A DNA stretch of 64,000 bases from Sphingomonas sp. Leaf407 (GTDB lineage Bacteria > Pseudomonadota > Alphaproteobacteria > Sphingomonadales > Sphingomonadaceae): the NCBI RefSeq assembly GCF_001425385.1, contig NZ_LMQO01000003.1, positions 434,001 to 498,000 of the forward strand, given 5' to 3'. Shown in pieces: positions 27,322 through 36,862 of the stretch. A program made the translations under genes and the position numbers. How positions within the stretch are numbered: position 1 is the stretch's first letter; every line of letters starts with the position of its first letter. The notes under the pieces are model-generated. The model was not told the origin of the DNA. It saw nothing but the letters and a program-made list of their open reading frames with translations, and did not search any database.

Positions 27322-28535
27322 AGCACGCGGTCGTCGAACAGGCCGGTCATGACGGTGGAGGCATAGAGCCGCACCGCGCGGTCGCGTTCCATCGTCGCGG
27401 CCCAGTTGCGCATGTCGAACGCCGCGTTCTGGAGCGCCATCAGCGCCTGTGCCGCGATCAGCGGGTCGACCGCGCGGACCGATCCTTCGGCGATACCGTC
27501 GCTGATCGTGCCGGCGAAGCGGCGGGCGATGCGGTTCGACCGGTCGACCATCGCCTGCCGCACGCCGAGCGGCAGGCCCGAGAGCGCGGTGGTGCGCAGC
27601 AACGGGCCCTGTTCGGCGAACTGCGCGTCGACCAGCAGCGCGATCGCGCTCGACAGGCGTTGCCAGTGGCTCCCCCCGGCGCGATCGGCGGCGCGTTGCG
27701 CTTCGCCGATCGTGTCGAAGCTGCGGCGATAGCAGGCGGTGACGAGATCGTCCTTGGCATCGAGATGATGGTAGAACGAGCCCTTGGTCACGTTCAGCTC
27801 GGATGCGATCCGCTGGACCGAGGCCCCGCGATAGCCCAGTTCGTTGATGAGCCGGGTGGCCGCGCGCAGAAAGGCGTCGCGGCCGGGTTCCTCGCTGGCA
27901 GGGGCGAGGGCGAGCGGGGCCGGGTTCCAGTGCTGGCTGAGCGCGGCGAGGCCGTGGGTGAACACGTCCATCAACCGCGCTTCGACCCGGTCGTACTGGT
28001 CGGGTTCGTAGCGATCGAGCCATACCGTCAGCCAGAAGCTGTTTTCGAGCAGGACATGGGCGCGCGCGCTGTTCAGGTCCTTGTGCGCGCGGTCGCTGTC
28101 GGGTCCCCATAGCGTGCGGGTCTTGCGGAACACGTCGCGCCAGCCGGCGAGCAGCCGCGCCTTGAACGGGTCGTCCATCGCGCGCAGATCGGCGAGGACG
28201 GCGGTCGGGCGTTCCTCGCCCGCCTCGATCCGGCGCTGGCGTTCGAAATGGATGGCGAGGAAGCGGGCGACGCGCGCCTGTGGGGTAGGCTCGGTCAGCG
28301 ATTCGTCGAGCGTCGCCTGCAACCAGCCGAGCGTATGGTCGAACGCGGCGGCGGCAAGGTCTTCCTTGCGCTTGAAATAATAGGTGACGCTCGTGGTGTT
28401 CAGCCCCACCCGGCGTGCCACGTCGGCGAAGGTCATGCCCTTGGCGCTGGCTTCGTTGATCGCTTCTGCTGCTGCGGCGAGGATGGCGTCGCGCTTGGCG
28501 CGGTAGCGTTTGGTGGCCACGGGGCTGGTCGTCAT
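27318..28535 (-). CDS. Tandem TetR-type regulator (two TetR domains in one chain)
   Basis: A 405-residue protein with two complete TetR DNA-binding domains. The first (about residues 9-65) contains TFADVARRVGLNTTSVTYYF; the second (about 213-265) contains ASVQRIASELNVTKGSFYHH. Each is followed by its own ligand-binding-like helical region, so one chain may mimic a TetR dimer. The start at 28535 (MTTSPVATKRYR) is preferred over the 21-codon extension. It is tail-to-tail with the acyl-CoA ligase and divergent from the catalase-like gene, either of which could be a target. Confidence 0.9.
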   Translation of the reverse strand: MTTSPVATKRYRAKRDAILAAAAEAINEASAKGMTFADVARRVGLNTTSVTYYFKRKEDLAAAAFDHTLGWLQATLDESLTEPTPQARVARFLAIHFERQRRIEAGEERPTAVLADLRAMDDPFKARLLAGWRDVFRKTRTLWGPDSDRAHKDLNSARAHVLLENSFWLTVWLDRYEPDQYDRVEARLMDVFTHGLAALSQHWNPAPLALAPASEEPGRDAFLRAATRLINELGYRGASVQRIASELNVTKGSFYHHLDAKDDLVTACYRRSFDTIGEAQRAADRAGGSHWQRLSSAIALLVDAQFAEQGPLLRTTALSGLPLGVRQAMVDRSNRIARRFAGTISDGIAEGSVRAVDPLIAAQALMALQNAAFDMRNWAATMERDRAVRLYASTVMTGLFDDRVL

Positions 28536-28738
28536 AGTCGCGATCCTAGCAGATCGGGTGTGCGTCCCAACCCCCTTTTTCCGGCAATGGACGTTCATTA
28601 CCGAAATCAGGGTATGGCCGGAACGGCATGCGTTGGCCGCGATGTCGGCGCGACCGATACCGTACCGGCAGCGGCCCGCCCGGAACGAACGGAATGCCCG
28701 GCGCTTGATCAGGGGATATTCCGTTGCCGAGGTGCCCG

Positions 28739-29833
28739 ATGGCCGACATGTTGACCCCGCCGATCCGCTTCACCCCCGCGCTGGAACAGCGTGAGCCGGA
28801 CGAGGCGGAGACGATCGCCGATCTGAACCGGTCGTTCGACACCATCCTCGACACGACGGCGACGGATTATGGCAAGGCGGTGCGGGCGGTACATGCCAAG
28901 GCGCATGGCATCGTGAAGGCCGAACTGACGGTCCACGACGGACTGCCGGACGAATATGCGCAAGGGCTGTTCGCCACGCCGGGCCGCCATGCGGTGTGGA
29001 TGCGCTTTTCGACCAATCCGGGTGATATTCTCGACGATGCGATCGGGTTGCCGCGGGGCCTCGCATGGAAGGTGCTGGACGTCGATGGCGAGCGGCTGGC
29101 GGGGGCCGAGGGGCGGACGCAGGACTTCGTGATGGTCAACGCGCCGGCCTTCGCCGCGCCCAACCCGAAGAAGTTCGCCGGCAATCTGAAGCTGCTCGCC
29201 AGGACGACGGACAAGGCGGAATGGGCGAAGAAGGCGCTGTCGTTCGTGCTGCGGGGGGCCGAAGCGGCGCTGGAGGCGGTCGGGACCGAGAGTAGCTTGC
29301 TGAAAACAATGGGTGGGGCCAAGAACGTCCATCCGCTGGGCGAAACCTATTTTTCCGCCACGCCGTTTCGCCATGGCGACTATGTCGCGAAATATCAGGT
29401 GGTTCCGGTATCGGGCGATCTGACCGCGCTGACCGATACGGTCGTGGATACCAGCGGGCGGCCCAATGCCATCCGTGAGGATATGCAGGCATCGATGCGC
29501 GGCGCGCATGGTGTATGGGAAGTCCGCGTCCAGTTGCTGCGCGATACCGAGAAACAGCCGATCGAGGATGCCGCGACGCCATGGGACGAAGCCGACAGCC
29601 CGTTCGTCACCGTGGCAACGATCCGCGCCGAACCGCAGGATAGCTGGGCCGATGACAAGGTCGCGCAGGTCGATGAGAATCTGCGGTTCAGCGTGTGGAC
29701 CGGCCTTGCCGCGCATCAGCCGCTGGGCGGGGTCAACCGGGTGCGCAAGCCGGTGTATCAGCATTCGGCGGACTATCGGAAGCGGGTCAATGGATGCCCG
29801 ATGTATGAGCCAGACGCGCCGGGCAAGGCGTAG
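28739..29833 (+). CDS. Catalase-fold heme protein
   Basis: A 364-residue protein of the catalase-like family, shorter than true heme catalases. The distal histidine is visible in AVHAKAHG (His52), RFSTNPGD matches the catalase RFST segment, and the distal asparagine corresponds to Asn134 in FVMVNAPAF. The proximal-tyrosine motif of true catalases is not obvious near the C-terminus, so peroxidase or peroxygenase activity is as likely as catalase. Start ATG 28739 is preferred over the frame start at 28724. It is divergent from the tandem TetR regulator. Confidence 0.8.
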   Translation: MADMLTPPIRFTPALEQREPDEAETIADLNRSFDTILDTTATDYGKAVRAVHAKAHGIVKAELTVHDGLPDEYAQGLFATPGRHAVWMRFSTNPGDILDDAIGLPRGLAWKVLDVDGERLAGAEGRTQDFVMVNAPAFAAPNPKKFAGNLKLLARTTDKAEWAKKALSFVLRGAEAALEAVGTESSLLKTMGGAKNVHPLGETYFSATPFRHGDYVAKYQVVPVSGDLTALTDTVVDTSGRPNAIREDMQASMRGAHGVWEVRVQLLRDTEKQPIEDAATPWDEADSPFVTVATIRAEPQDSWADDKVAQVDENLRFSVWTGLAAHQPLGGVNRVRKPVYQHSADYRKRVNGCPMYEPDAPGKA

Positions 29834-29845
29834 CGAAGCTACGCC
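29827..29845 (+). terminator. Hairpin overlapping the stop of the catalase-like gene
   Basis: GGCGTAGC, loop GAA, GCTACGCC forms a perfect 8-bp stem that includes the TAG stop. No U-tract follows. Confidence 0.5.
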
Positions 29846-29956
29846 GAGCCGCACTAGGCGCGTCCGGCCGGCGGCGCGAGAAGCGCCGACCGACGACACA
29901 GGCTTTGCCCGTGGCGGGCTCCGGAACTACCGGGGGACAAGAGCCGCGTCGTCAGC

Positions 29957-29990
29957 GTGTATGGATTGCGGCCTTCGCCGGAATGACGGA
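29957..29990. repeat. Single arm of a family B repeat
   Basis: GTGTATGGATTGCGGCCTTC and the CGCCGGAATGACG that follows match the right arm of the family B elements at 9800-9900. The left arm is missing, so this is a remnant or solo copy. Confidence 0.6.
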
Positions 29991-30013
29991 GTAGGGGGCC
30001 CGCCAATTCCCCC

Positions 30014-30031
30014 CAAAGTTTACAAAGTTTA
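30014..30031. repeat. Perfect 9-bp tandem repeat downstream of lexA
   Basis: CAAAGTTTA occurs twice in a row (30014-30022 and 30023-30031). A single CAAAGTTTACA also appears near 12979. It could be a protein-binding site, but nothing links it to a known factor. Confidence 0.5.
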
Positions 30032-30046
30032 CACTAACGACATGGT

Positions 30047-30070
30047 TCGCCGGTATCTCAATACCGGCGA
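30047..30070 (-). terminator. Hairpin at the lexA stop codon
   Basis: TCGCCGGTAT, four bases CTCA, ATACCGGCGA is a perfect 10-bp stem overlapping the last codons of lexA. It is probably the end of the lexA transcript. Confidence 0.6.
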
Positions 30071-30717
30071 AGCAGTCCCGCCAGCCTGCCCTGTACCCGC
30101 ACCTGATCCGGGCGATAGCGTTGTGGATCGTAGCTGCGGTTCGCCGGGTCGAGGCGGATCATCGCACCTTCGCGGCGGAAATATTTGAGCGTCGCCTCGC
30201 TCTCCTCGATCAACGCCACGACGATCTCGCCGTCGCGCGCGGTTTCGGTGCGGCGGACCAGCGCGTAATCGCCGTCGAGGATGCCGGCTTCGACCATCGA
30301 GTCACCGGCGACTTCAAGCGCGTAATGATCGCCAGCCCCCAGCAGCGCAGCGGGAACGGGGAGCGTCGCCTGCCCCTCGATCGCCTCGATCGGCAGGCCG
30401 GCGGCGATGCGGCCGTGCAGCGGCAGTTCGACCACGTCGTTGGCGGGAGTGGGAATGGCGCGCGGTGCCGCCGCCTTGACCACCGGCTTCTTTTCGTCCG
30501 GCCGGTCGGGCATCCGCAACACTTCCAGCGCGCGGGCGCGGTTGGGCAGGCGGCGGATGAATTCGCGTTCTTCCAGCGCGCTGATGAGGCGGTGGACGCC
30601 CGACTTCGATTTGAGGTCGAGCGCGTCCTTCATTTCCTCGAACGAAGGCGACACGCCGGTCGCGCGCAACCGGTCGTCGATGAAGCAGATCAACTCGTGC
30701 TGCTTACGGGTCAGCAT
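30058..30717 (-). CDS. lexA: SOS repressor LexA
   Basis: Represses DNA-damage genes and cleaves itself when RecA filaments form. The 219-residue protein has the N-terminal winged helix ([24 protein letters not shown], seen in part as [11 protein letters not shown]). The cleavage site Ala106-Gly107 is in RIAAGLP, Ser140 in GDSMVEAGI and Lys178 in EATLKYF form the protease dyad. The ATG at 30717 follows a GGAGG-type site. A GTTC-N7-GTTC box lies 15-29 bases upstream, so the gene should repress itself. Confidence 0.97.
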   Translation of the reverse strand: MLTRKQHELICFIDDRLRATGVSPSFEEMKDALDLKSKSGVHRLISALEEREFIRRLPNRARALEVLRMPDRPDEKKPVVKAAAPRAIPTPANDVVELPLHGRIAAGLPIEAIEGQATLPVPAALLGAGDHYALEVAGDSMVEAGILDGDYALVRRTETARDGEIVVALIEESEATLKYFRREGAMIRLDPANRSYDPQRYRPDQVRVQGRLAGLLRRY

Positions 30718-30731
30718 ACCATCCTCCGTCG

Positions 30732-30746
30732 GAACAGACGTGGAAC
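30732..30746 (-). promoter_or_regulatory. LexA box (SOS operator) before lexA
   Basis: On the minus strand the sequence reads GTTC CACGTCT GTTC, an exact match to the alphaproteobacterial LexA recognition pattern GTTC-N7-GTTC. Its place just before the lexA start indicates autoregulation. Confidence 0.9.
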
Positions 30747-30770
30747 CAATAGGAAACGTTATCCTTGCCG

Positions 30771-31949
30771 TCAAGCGAGTTGCAGGATTTCCGCCGAGTC
30801 GCCCGCCATTGCCGCCGGGGCATGGGGCGCGCGGATGATGAGGCAGTCCGAGCGCGCCAGCGTGCGCAGCATCGAACTGTCCTGGATCGCGGCGGTCGAC
30901 ACCGTGCCGCCGATCAGCGTCGCGCGCAGATAATCCTGGCGTGGGCCATTGGCGGGCAGTGGATGGGCCAATGTCGCGGCGATCGGGCGGGGCAGCGGGT
31001 CGGCCGCGCCGGCGATCCGCGCGACCAGCGGGCGGACGAACAGTATCGCGGTGATGCAGGCCGACACGGGATTGCCGGGCAGCCCCAGCACGGCGGCATC
31101 GCCCCGCCGCCCGGCGAGCATCGGCTTGCCCGGCCGGAGCGCGATCCGCCAGAAGTCGAGACTGCCCCCGGCGGCGATCAGCGCGGGCTTGACCAGATCG
31201 TGGTCGCCGACCGACGCGCCGCCGGTCGTGACCAGCAGGTCGCAATCGACCGCGCGGAACGCCGCTTCCAGCGCATCCATCCGGTCGGGCAGAATGCCGA
31301 GATCGATCCGGTCGACCGGCAGGTCGGCGAGCAGCCCGGCAAGCATCAGCCCGTTGGTTTCGGGGAGTTGATCGGGGCCGATCGCGCTGCCCGCCGGAAC
31401 CAGTTCGTCACCGGTCGCGGCGATCGCGACGCGGACGCGGCGGCCGACCGGCAGCGTGCCGTGCCCGCCGATCGCGGCCAGCGCGGCGCGGGTGGGGGTG
31501 ATGCGTTCCCCCGCGGCGATCAGCACCTCGCCCTCGCGAAAGTCGAGGCCGGCGCGGCGGACGTTGCCGCCGCGCACCGGGCCTTCGCCTGCCAGCGTCA
31601 GCCGGTCGCCTTCGCGAGCGGCCTCTTCCTGCACCAGCACGCAATCGGTGCCGGCGGGCATCGCCGCGCCGGTGAAGATGCGGGTGGCCTGTCCGGGGGT
31701 GACGGTGCCGGGGAAGGATGCGCCGGCAGCGGATTCGCCGATGACGTCCCATGGGCCGGGCAGGTCGTCGAAGCGGATAGCATAGCCGTCCATCGCCGAC
31801 AGCGGCCGCGCGGGCTGGGTGCGCAGTGCCACGATGTCGGCGGCGGCGTAGCGGCCGATGGTGTCGGCGATCGGCAGCGTTTCGGGTCGGACGGCGCGAC
31901 CGAGGGCGAGGACGCGGGTCTGGGCGTCGGCGACGGGGAGGAGGGTCAT
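30771..31949 (-). CDS. moeA: Molybdopterin molybdotransferase MoeA
   Basis: Inserts molybdate into adenylylated molybdopterin at the end of cofactor synthesis. The 392-residue protein begins with the MoeA N-terminal region ([12 protein letters not shown]), contains the MoCF-binding motif [11 protein letters not shown], the PGKPM segment, and [14 protein letters not shown]. Length is typical of MoeA/Glp. It follows moaC on the same strand after a 165-base gap that holds an inverted repeat, so it may have its own promoter. lexA comes next. Confidence 0.95.
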   Translation of the reverse strand: MTLLPVADAQTRVLALGRAVRPETLPIADTIGRYAAADIVALRTQPARPLSAMDGYAIRFDDLPGPWDVIGESAAGASFPGTVTPGQATRIFTGAAMPAGTDCVLVQEEAAREGDRLTLAGEGPVRGGNVRRAGLDFREGEVLIAAGERITPTRAALAAIGGHGTLPVGRRVRVAIAATGDELVPAGSAIGPDQLPETNGLMLAGLLADLPVDRIDLGILPDRMDALEAAFRAVDCDLLVTTGGASVGDHDLVKPALIAAGGSLDFWRIALRPGKPMLAGRRGDAAVLGLPGNPVSACITAILFVRPLVARIAGAADPLPRPIAATLAHPLPANGPRQDYLRATLIGGTVSTAAIQDSSMLRTLARSDCLIIRAPHAPAAMAGDSAEILQLA

Positions 31950-31987
31950 GGCGCAGCCTTTGCGGACTATAGGTTATTCACCGCCAG

Positions 31988-32085
31988 CGTACCCCGGCGA
32001 AGGCCGGGGTCCAGGTGGGAGACGGTCGCGATATGTCACCCGCGTTACCCGACTGGGCCCCGGCCTTCGCCGGGGTACGGTAGAG
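31988..32085. repeat. Inverted repeat, family B variant
   Basis: CGTACCCCGGCGAAGGCCGG and, inverted, CCGGCCTTCGCCGGGGTACG form the arms, separated by about 45 bases. The layout is that of family B with a different core. It sits between moaC and moeA on their shared strand and may attenuate or stabilise the message. Confidence 0.8.
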
Positions 32086-32114
32086 GGTGGTGAACTGCAT
32101 TCACCGGCGTTCGC

Positions 32115-32582
32115 TCACCCGCGCACCCAGTCGCCCGACTTGCCGCCGCGCTTTTCGAGGAGGCAGACGCCTTCGATCACCATCGTCTTGTCGATCGCCT
32201 TGGCCATGTCGTAGACGGTGAGCAGCGCGACCGAGGCAGCGGTCAGTGCCTCCATTTCCACCCCGGTCTGGCCGGCGGTGGCGGCGGTGGCGGTGGCGCG
32301 GATCGCGCCTTCCTCGAACGCGAAGTCGACCGACAGCTTCGTCAGCGGCAGCGGATGGCACAGCGGGATCAGGTCGCTGGTGCGCTTGGCCGCCATGATC
32401 CCGGCGACGCGCGCGACGGCGAGGACGTCGCCCTTCTTGACGAGGCCATCGCGAATCGCGGTGATGGCTTCGTCCGACAGAGTGATGCGGCCGGTGGCGA
32501 TCGCCTGCCGCTGCGTTACCGCCTTGCCACCGACGTCGACCATGTGCGCGCTGCCGTCGGCGTCGAGGTGGGTCAGGCTCAT
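32115..32582 (-). CDS. moaC: Cyclic pyranopterin monophosphate synthase MoaC
   Basis: Works with MoaA to form the first pterin intermediate of the molybdenum cofactor. The 155-residue protein carries the motifs [27 protein letters not shown] and [12 protein letters not shown] that define MoaC. The start at 32582 overlaps the trpC stop (ATGA). This coupling of molybdenum-cofactor and tryptophan genes recurs in sphingomonads and related groups; a functional reason is not known. Confidence 0.96.
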   Translation of the reverse strand: MSLTHLDADGSAHMVDVGGKAVTQRQAIATGRITLSDEAITAIRDGLVKKGDVLAVARVAGIMAAKRTSDLIPLCHPLPLTKLSVDFAFEEGAIRATATAATAGQTGVEMEALTAASVALLTVYDMAKAIDKTMVIEGVCLLEKRGGKSGDWVRG

Positions 32583-33355
32583 CCGATCATCGCCCGCGTC
32601 GCGCCCTCGACATCGGCGTGGCGCATCAGCGCCTCGCCGATCAGGAAGCAGCGGACGCCATGGGCGGCCATCGCGTCGAGATCGGTGCGCGAGGTCAGGC
32701 CGCTTTCGGCGACGAAGGTGCAGCCTGCCGGCGCATGGCCGACTAGTTCGTAGGTACGGTCGAAGCTGACCGAAAAGTCCTTGAGGTTGCGGTTGTTGAC
32801 CCCGATCAGCCGCGAGTGCAGCGCCAGCGCGCGGTCGAGTTCGGCGCGGTCGTGGACCTCGACCAGCACGTCCATGTTCCGCTCGATCGCCGCCGCCTCG
32901 ATCTCCTGCATTTGGCTGTCGGAGAGGGCGGCGACGATGATGAGGATCGCGTCGGCGCCGATCGCGCGGGCCTCGGTGACCTGCCACGGATCGACGTTGA
33001 AGTCCTTGCGCAGCACCGGGAGAGTACAGGCGGCGCGGGCGGCGATCAGATAGTCGTCGGCCCCCTGAAAATACTCCACATCGGTCAGCACCGAGAGGCA
33101 GGCGGCACCCCCGGCGGCATAGGCGCGGGCGTGGGCGGGCGGATCGAAGTCGGCGCGGATCAGCCCCTTCGACGGGCTGGCCTTCTTGATCTCGGCGATC
33201 AGCGCATGGCCGGGCGCGGCGTCGAGCGCGGCGCGGAAGCCGCGTGGCGCGCTTTGTTCGCTGGCCCGTGCGTCGAGGTCGGCGATCGAGGCTTTGGCCG
33301 AACGCTCGGCGACTTCGGCGCGCTTGGTCGCGAGGATGGTGTCGAGCATCGTCAT
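32579..33355 (-). CDS. trpC: Indole-3-glycerol-phosphate synthase
   Basis: Closes the indole ring in tryptophan synthesis. The 258-residue TIM-barrel protein shows the catalytic lysine motif [10 protein letters not shown] and the later NNRNLKDF and ESGL segments. The start at 33355 overlaps the trpD stop as ATGA, which favours it over the in-frame ATG at 33349 and the further frame start at 33370. No trpF domain is fused. Confidence 0.96.
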   Translation of the reverse strand: MTMLDTILATKRAEVAERSAKASIADLDARASEQSAPRGFRAALDAAPGHALIAEIKKASPSKGLIRADFDPPAHARAYAAGGAACLSVLTDVEYFQGADDYLIAARAACTLPVLRKDFNVDPWQVTEARAIGADAILIIVAALSDSQMQEIEAAAIERNMDVLVEVHDRAELDRALALHSRLIGVNNRNLKDFSVSFDRTYELVGHAPAGCTFVAESGLTSRTDLDAMAAHGVRCFLIGEALMRHADVEGATRAMIG

Positions 33356-34344
33356 GAATAGGCGATCCATTGGTCGAGCAGCCGGTCGGCTGCGCCATTG
33401 TCGAGCGTTTCGGCGGCGCGCTCTGCCCCGTCGGTGAGGTCGGCGGCGGTGCCGGCGATCAGCAGCGCGGCGGCGGCGTTGAGCAGCACCGCGCCGCGGT
33501 AGGCCCCGCGCTCGCCCTGCAACAACCGGCGCAGCGCCAGCGCATTGTGCGCGGCGTCGCCGCCGCGAATCGCGCTGATCGGGTGGCGCGGCAGGCCGGC
33601 GTCCTCGGGCACGATACGGTCGGACAGCGTCATGCCGACGGGGACGACGATCGTCGGGCCGGCGCCCGAAATCTCGTCCAGCCCTTCCTCGCCCGACACG
33701 ATCAGCGCGGTTTCGGCACCGAGCAACTCCATCGCCTGCGCATAGACCGGCGCATAGTCGGGGCGGGCGATGCCGATCAACTGGCGCGTCACGCGGGCGG
33801 GATTGGCGAGCGGCCCCATCAGGTTGAAGATGGTGCGGCTGCCGATCTGCTGGCGGATCGGGGTGATGCGCTTCATCGCCGGATGGTGATTGGCGGCGAA
33901 GAGGAAGGCGATACCGAGGTCGGCGAGCGTCGCTTCCGCCTGTCCCCCGGCGCGCGCCATGTCGAGGCCGAGTGCCTCGAGCGTGTCGGCCGCGCCCGCC
34001 TTGCTGGAGGCGGCGCGGTTGCCGTGCTTGGCGACGGGCACGCCCGATGCCGCCACGACGAGGCTGACGGCGGTCGAGACGTTGAGCGTGTGGTGGCCGT
34101 CGCCGCCGGTGCCGCAGACGTCGATCGCTCCCTCCGGCGCGTGGATCGGGATCATCCGGGCGCGCAGCGCGCGGGCGGCCTCGGCGATCTCGATGCTGGT
34201 TTCGCCGCGCTGCGTCAGCGCGATCAGGAAGCCGGCGATGGCATCGTCCGCCACGGTGCCGTCGAGGATCGCGGCGAAGGCTTCGGCCGCGCTTTCGTGG
34301 GACAGCGGCGTCGACGGATCGGGGAGCAGCGTGCGCGTGGTCAT
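33352..34344 (-). CDS. trpD: Anthranilate phosphoribosyltransferase
   Basis: Transfers phosphoribose from PRPP to anthranilate. The 330-residue protein has the PRPP-binding signature [15 protein letters not shown] and [21 protein letters not shown] (given in part), both diagnostic. The start overlaps the trpG stop. It is a single-function TrpD, not fused to TrpG as in enterobacteria. Confidence 0.96.
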   Translation of the reverse strand: MTTRTLLPDPSTPLSHESAAEAFAAILDGTVADDAIAGFLIALTQRGETSIEIAEAARALRARMIPIHAPEGAIDVCGTGGDGHHTLNVSTAVSLVVAASGVPVAKHGNRAASSKAGAADTLEALGLDMARAGGQAEATLADLGIAFLFAANHHPAMKRITPIRQQIGSRTIFNLMGPLANPARVTRQLIGIARPDYAPVYAQAMELLGAETALIVSGEEGLDEISGAGPTIVVPVGMTLSDRIVPEDAGLPRHPISAIRGGDAAHNALALRRLLQGERGAYRGAVLLNAAAALLIAGTAADLTDGAERAAETLDNGAADRLLDQWIAYS

Positions 34345-34913
34345 GCGCGTACCCCGGCGTCCTTCAGGAAATTGGCGAGCATGGCGTGGCCGTGTTCGGT
34401 GGCGATGCTTTCGGGGTGGAACTGGACGCCGTGGATCGGGAGGTCACGGTGGCGGAAGCCCATGACGCTGGCGTCCGATGCGGTCGCGTTGACGTGGAGG
34501 CAGTCGGGCACGTTGGTGACGATCAGCGAATGATAGCGCGTCGCGGTGAATGGCGAGGGGAGGCCGGCGAACATGCCGGTGCCGTCATGCTCGACCGGGC
34601 AGGTCTTGCCGTGCATCAACCCGCCGCGCACCACCTTGCCGCCGAAATGCTGGCCGATCGCCTGATGGCCGAGACACACGCCGAGCAGCGGGCGCTTCGC
34701 TTCGGCACAGGCGGCGACGAGGTCGAGCGAGATGCCGGCTTCGTTGGGGGTGCAGGGGCCGGGCGAGATCAGCAGGGCGTCGGCCCCGGTCGCCAGTGCC
34801 TCCGCCGCGGTCATGGCGTCGTTGCGTTCGACGCGGACCGGGGCGCCCAGTTCCATCAGATAATGGACGAGGTTCCAGGTGAAGCTGTCGTAATTGTCGA
34901 TGACGAGGATCAT
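34341..34913 (-). CDS. trpG: Anthranilate synthase glutamine amidotransferase component
   Basis: Supplies ammonia from glutamine to TrpE, and may also serve aminodeoxychorismate synthase as PabA. The 190-residue class I amidotransferase has the nucleophile Cys80 in [13 protein letters not shown] and the His-Glu pair in VQFHPES. The ATG at 34913 gives the canonical start [14 protein letters not shown]; upstream is only a G-rich stretch. It heads the trpG-trpD-trpC-moaC run; trpE is not in the window. Confidence 0.95.
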   Translation of the reverse strand: MILVIDNYDSFTWNLVHYLMELGAPVRVERNDAMTAAEALATGADALLISPGPCTPNEAGISLDLVAACAEAKRPLLGVCLGHQAIGQHFGGKVVRGGLMHGKTCPVEHDGTGMFAGLPSPFTATRYHSLIVTNVPDCLHVNATASDASVMGFRHRDLPIHGVQFHPESIATEHGHAMLANFLKDAGVRA

Positions 34914-35023
34914 GCCCCCGCCATAGCGTGCGATGTCCGCCGTGCAACATCCCGAAATCCTCGTGCGTTCAGCCAATGCTAATCGAGGGCACCGGTATGA
35001 GTGGGGTCATGAGGAGATCGGCG

Positions 35024-35428
35024 ATGATGCGGACGGGTTTGGCGGGGCTGGCGTTGCTGTTCGTGGTTCCGGCGCTGGCGCAGGACGCGCCGGCCGATCC
35101 GCCGCGCAAGGTGCGCAACGCCACCGTCTATGGCGAGGAGCCATGCCCCAAGGCGGCCGACCCCGAGGAGATCGTGGTGTGCGCGCGGCTGGGCGAGAGC
35201 GAGCGCTATCGCATCCCCAAGCGCTTCCGCGACCAGCCGTCGCAGGCGAGCGGCGATTCGGCATGGTCGGCGCGGGTCGATACCGCGATGGAGGCGGCGC
35301 GGATCGGGCGGCCCAACAGTTGTTCGCCGGTCGGCGATGGCGGGCAGACCGGCTGTACCCAGGCGATGCTGCGGCAATGGTTCGCCGAACGGCGGCAGAC
35401 CCGGGCGGCGGAAAGCGATATTCCTTGA
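35024..35428 (+). CDS. Exported protein of unknown function
   Basis: A 134-residue protein with a clear signal peptide (MMRTGLAGLALLFVVPALAQ, cleavage before DAP). The mature part contains four cysteines (GEEPCPK, IVVCAR, NSCSP, TGCTQ), suggesting two disulfides, and the segment SERYRIPKRFRD. I have seen similar small proteins in sphingomonads but know no function. ATG 35024 is preferred over 34997 and 35009 because an AGGAG site lies 7 bases before it. It is divergent from trpG. Confidence 0.75.
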   Translation: MMRTGLAGLALLFVVPALAQDAPADPPRKVRNATVYGEEPCPKAADPEEIVVCARLGESERYRIPKRFRDQPSQASGDSAWSARVDTAMEAARIGRPNSCSPVGDGGQTGCTQAMLRQWFAERRQTRAAESDIP

Positions 35429-35432
35429 TCTG

Positions 35433-35448
35433 ATCCGCTCACGCGGAT
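35433..35448. terminator. Small hairpin between convergent genes
   Basis: ATCCGC, loop TCAC, GCGGAT is a perfect 6-bp stem in the 50-base gap between the exported protein and the diguanylate cyclase. It can act on both strands. Confidence 0.5.
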
Positions 35449-35478
35449 GCGGCGGTGCCGGCCGCATCGCGAACAACT

Positions 35479-36645
35479 TCACGCCGCGCTGCTGAAACGA
35501 TCGCCGGGGCGGGGCGCGTAGCGGCGGCCGGTGCCCTTGCCATCGTCCTTGGCGGCATAGAGCGCAGCGTCGGCGCGGGTGCGCAGCTCGGCACTGGTCG
35601 CGGCATCCTCGGGGAAACAGGCATAGCCGATGCTGGCCCCCACCATCGCCGACCCCGTGTCGCCGACGTCGTAGGAGCCGCCGGCGATGCGGTCGATCAA
35701 TCCACTGGCGAAGGCGTCGACGGCGGCCGGGGGCATGTGGCGGACGACGATCATGAATTCGTCCCCGCCCAGTCGCGCGACGATGTCGTCGGGGCCGGTC
35801 GCGGCGAGCAGGCGCGCGGCGACGCCCGCCAGCAACCGGTCGCCCGCGGCATGGCCCAGCCGGTCGTTCACGCCCTTGAACCCGTCGAGGTCGAGGCACA
35901 GCACCGCCATCGCCCGGTCGTCGGCATGGGGCAGCATGGTCAGCGCCTCGTCCAGCCCATAGCGGTTGAGCAGGCCGGTCAGCGCGTCGTGGCGCGCGAG
36001 ATGGCGGTTCGCTTCCTCCGCCTCCAGCGTGGCGATCAGCGTGCGGTTGAAATTGCCGAGCACGAAGCGGATGCCCAGCACGAACGGGATCATCATCGGC
36101 AGGATCGCGAGGAGCAGCGGAATGCCCGAGAGCGCCGCGCCAAGCTTGAACGGCACGTCGCATAACAGGACCAGCAGCATCGCAAGGCGCGGCGCGGCGT
36201 AATTGCGCGCGCAGATCGGCGCGATGACGCCCATAATCATCGTCGTCGACACGATTATCAGCACCGGTTCGGCCCGCAGCATGATCGTGGCCGCGACCGC
36301 CCCCTGCAACGCGCACCACAGGATCGACAGCACGACCGAGGCGTCGATCGCCGGTATCTCGCCACGGGCACGTTCCGCCTCGATCCGGCGGACGGTGCGA
36401 ACGCGCACGGTCAGCAACGCCAGTTCGATCGCGGCGAAGGCGAGGAACACGGCGGCGTGCGTCGAGAACCATGCGACGCCAAGTACGAGCAGGCCGTTCG
36501 CCGCGCCGAGGAACAGCGCGACCGGCGACGACAGCAGCTCGGCCAGCAGCATCGGCCGGGCGTTCGCGCGGACCGGTGCGCCGGGCTGGACCAGCCAGGA
36601 CAGCAGCGGATTGCGCGACGACAATCTGGCCCGTGGTCGGTTCAT
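35479..36645 (-). CDS. Diguanylate cyclase with N-terminal membrane domain
   Basis: Makes the second messenger cyclic di-GMP. The N-terminal half (to about residue 210) contains roughly six hydrophobic helices and resembles no named sensor. The C-terminal GGDEF domain begins near HDALTGLLNRYGLDEA and carries an intact RLGGDEFMIV active site. The product-inhibition site, normally RxxD five residues before GGDEF, reads GPDD, so feedback inhibition is probably lost. ATG 36645 (MNRPRARLSSRN) was chosen; the longer frame overlaps the DUF2256 gene. Confidence 0.9.
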   Translation of the reverse strand: MNRPRARLSSRNPLLSWLVQPGAPVRANARPMLLAELLSSPVALFLGAANGLLVLGVAWFSTHAAVFLAFAAIELALLTVRVRTVRRIEAERARGEIPAIDASVVLSILWCALQGAVAATIMLRAEPVLIIVSTTMIMGVIAPICARNYAAPRLAMLLVLLCDVPFKLGAALSGIPLLLAILPMMIPFVLGIRFVLGNFNRTLIATLEAEEANRHLARHDALTGLLNRYGLDEALTMLPHADDRAMAVLCLDLDGFKGVNDRLGHAAGDRLLAGVAARLLAATGPDDIVARLGGDEFMIVVRHMPPAAVDAFASGLIDRIAGGSYDVGDTGSAMVGASIGYACFPEDAATSAELRTRADAALYAAKDDGKGTGRRYAPRPGDRFSSAA

Positions 36646-36697
36646 CAGGGCTTTTCCCTCCAACCCGGCAGCATGACCGAAGGGTCCTGCGATTCGG

Positions 36698-36862
36698 TTA
36701 AGACGCCGGCGTCGATCCCTTGCGCGACTCGCGGCGGCAGCGGTCGGAGCAATAGACGACATTGTCCCAGTCGCGCTCCCATTTCTTGCGCCACGCGAAC
36801 GGCCGCTGGCACACCGGGCACACCTTGGTCGGCAAATTCGCCTTGGCGACGCCCTGCGGCAT
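36698..36862 (-). CDS. DUF2256 zinc-ribbon protein
   Basis: A 54-residue basic protein with cysteines in [10 protein letters not shown] and [10 protein letters not shown], spaced to bind one zinc ion, and the [12 protein letters not shown] core typical of DUF2256. The molecular role of the family is unknown; it is often found beside photolyase or shikimate genes. Its ATG overlaps the aroB stop (ATGA), so it is the last gene of aroK-aroB. It is easily missed because of its size. Confidence 0.88.
   Translation of the reverse strand: MPQGVAKANLPTKVCPVCQRPFAWRKKWERDWDNVVYCSDRCRRESRKGSTPAS

Noticed and set aside
34914..34997. Tryptophan leader peptide before trpG
   Set aside because: A short frame with only one Trp codon exists, without a hairpin pair or ribosome site, so attenuation is not supported.
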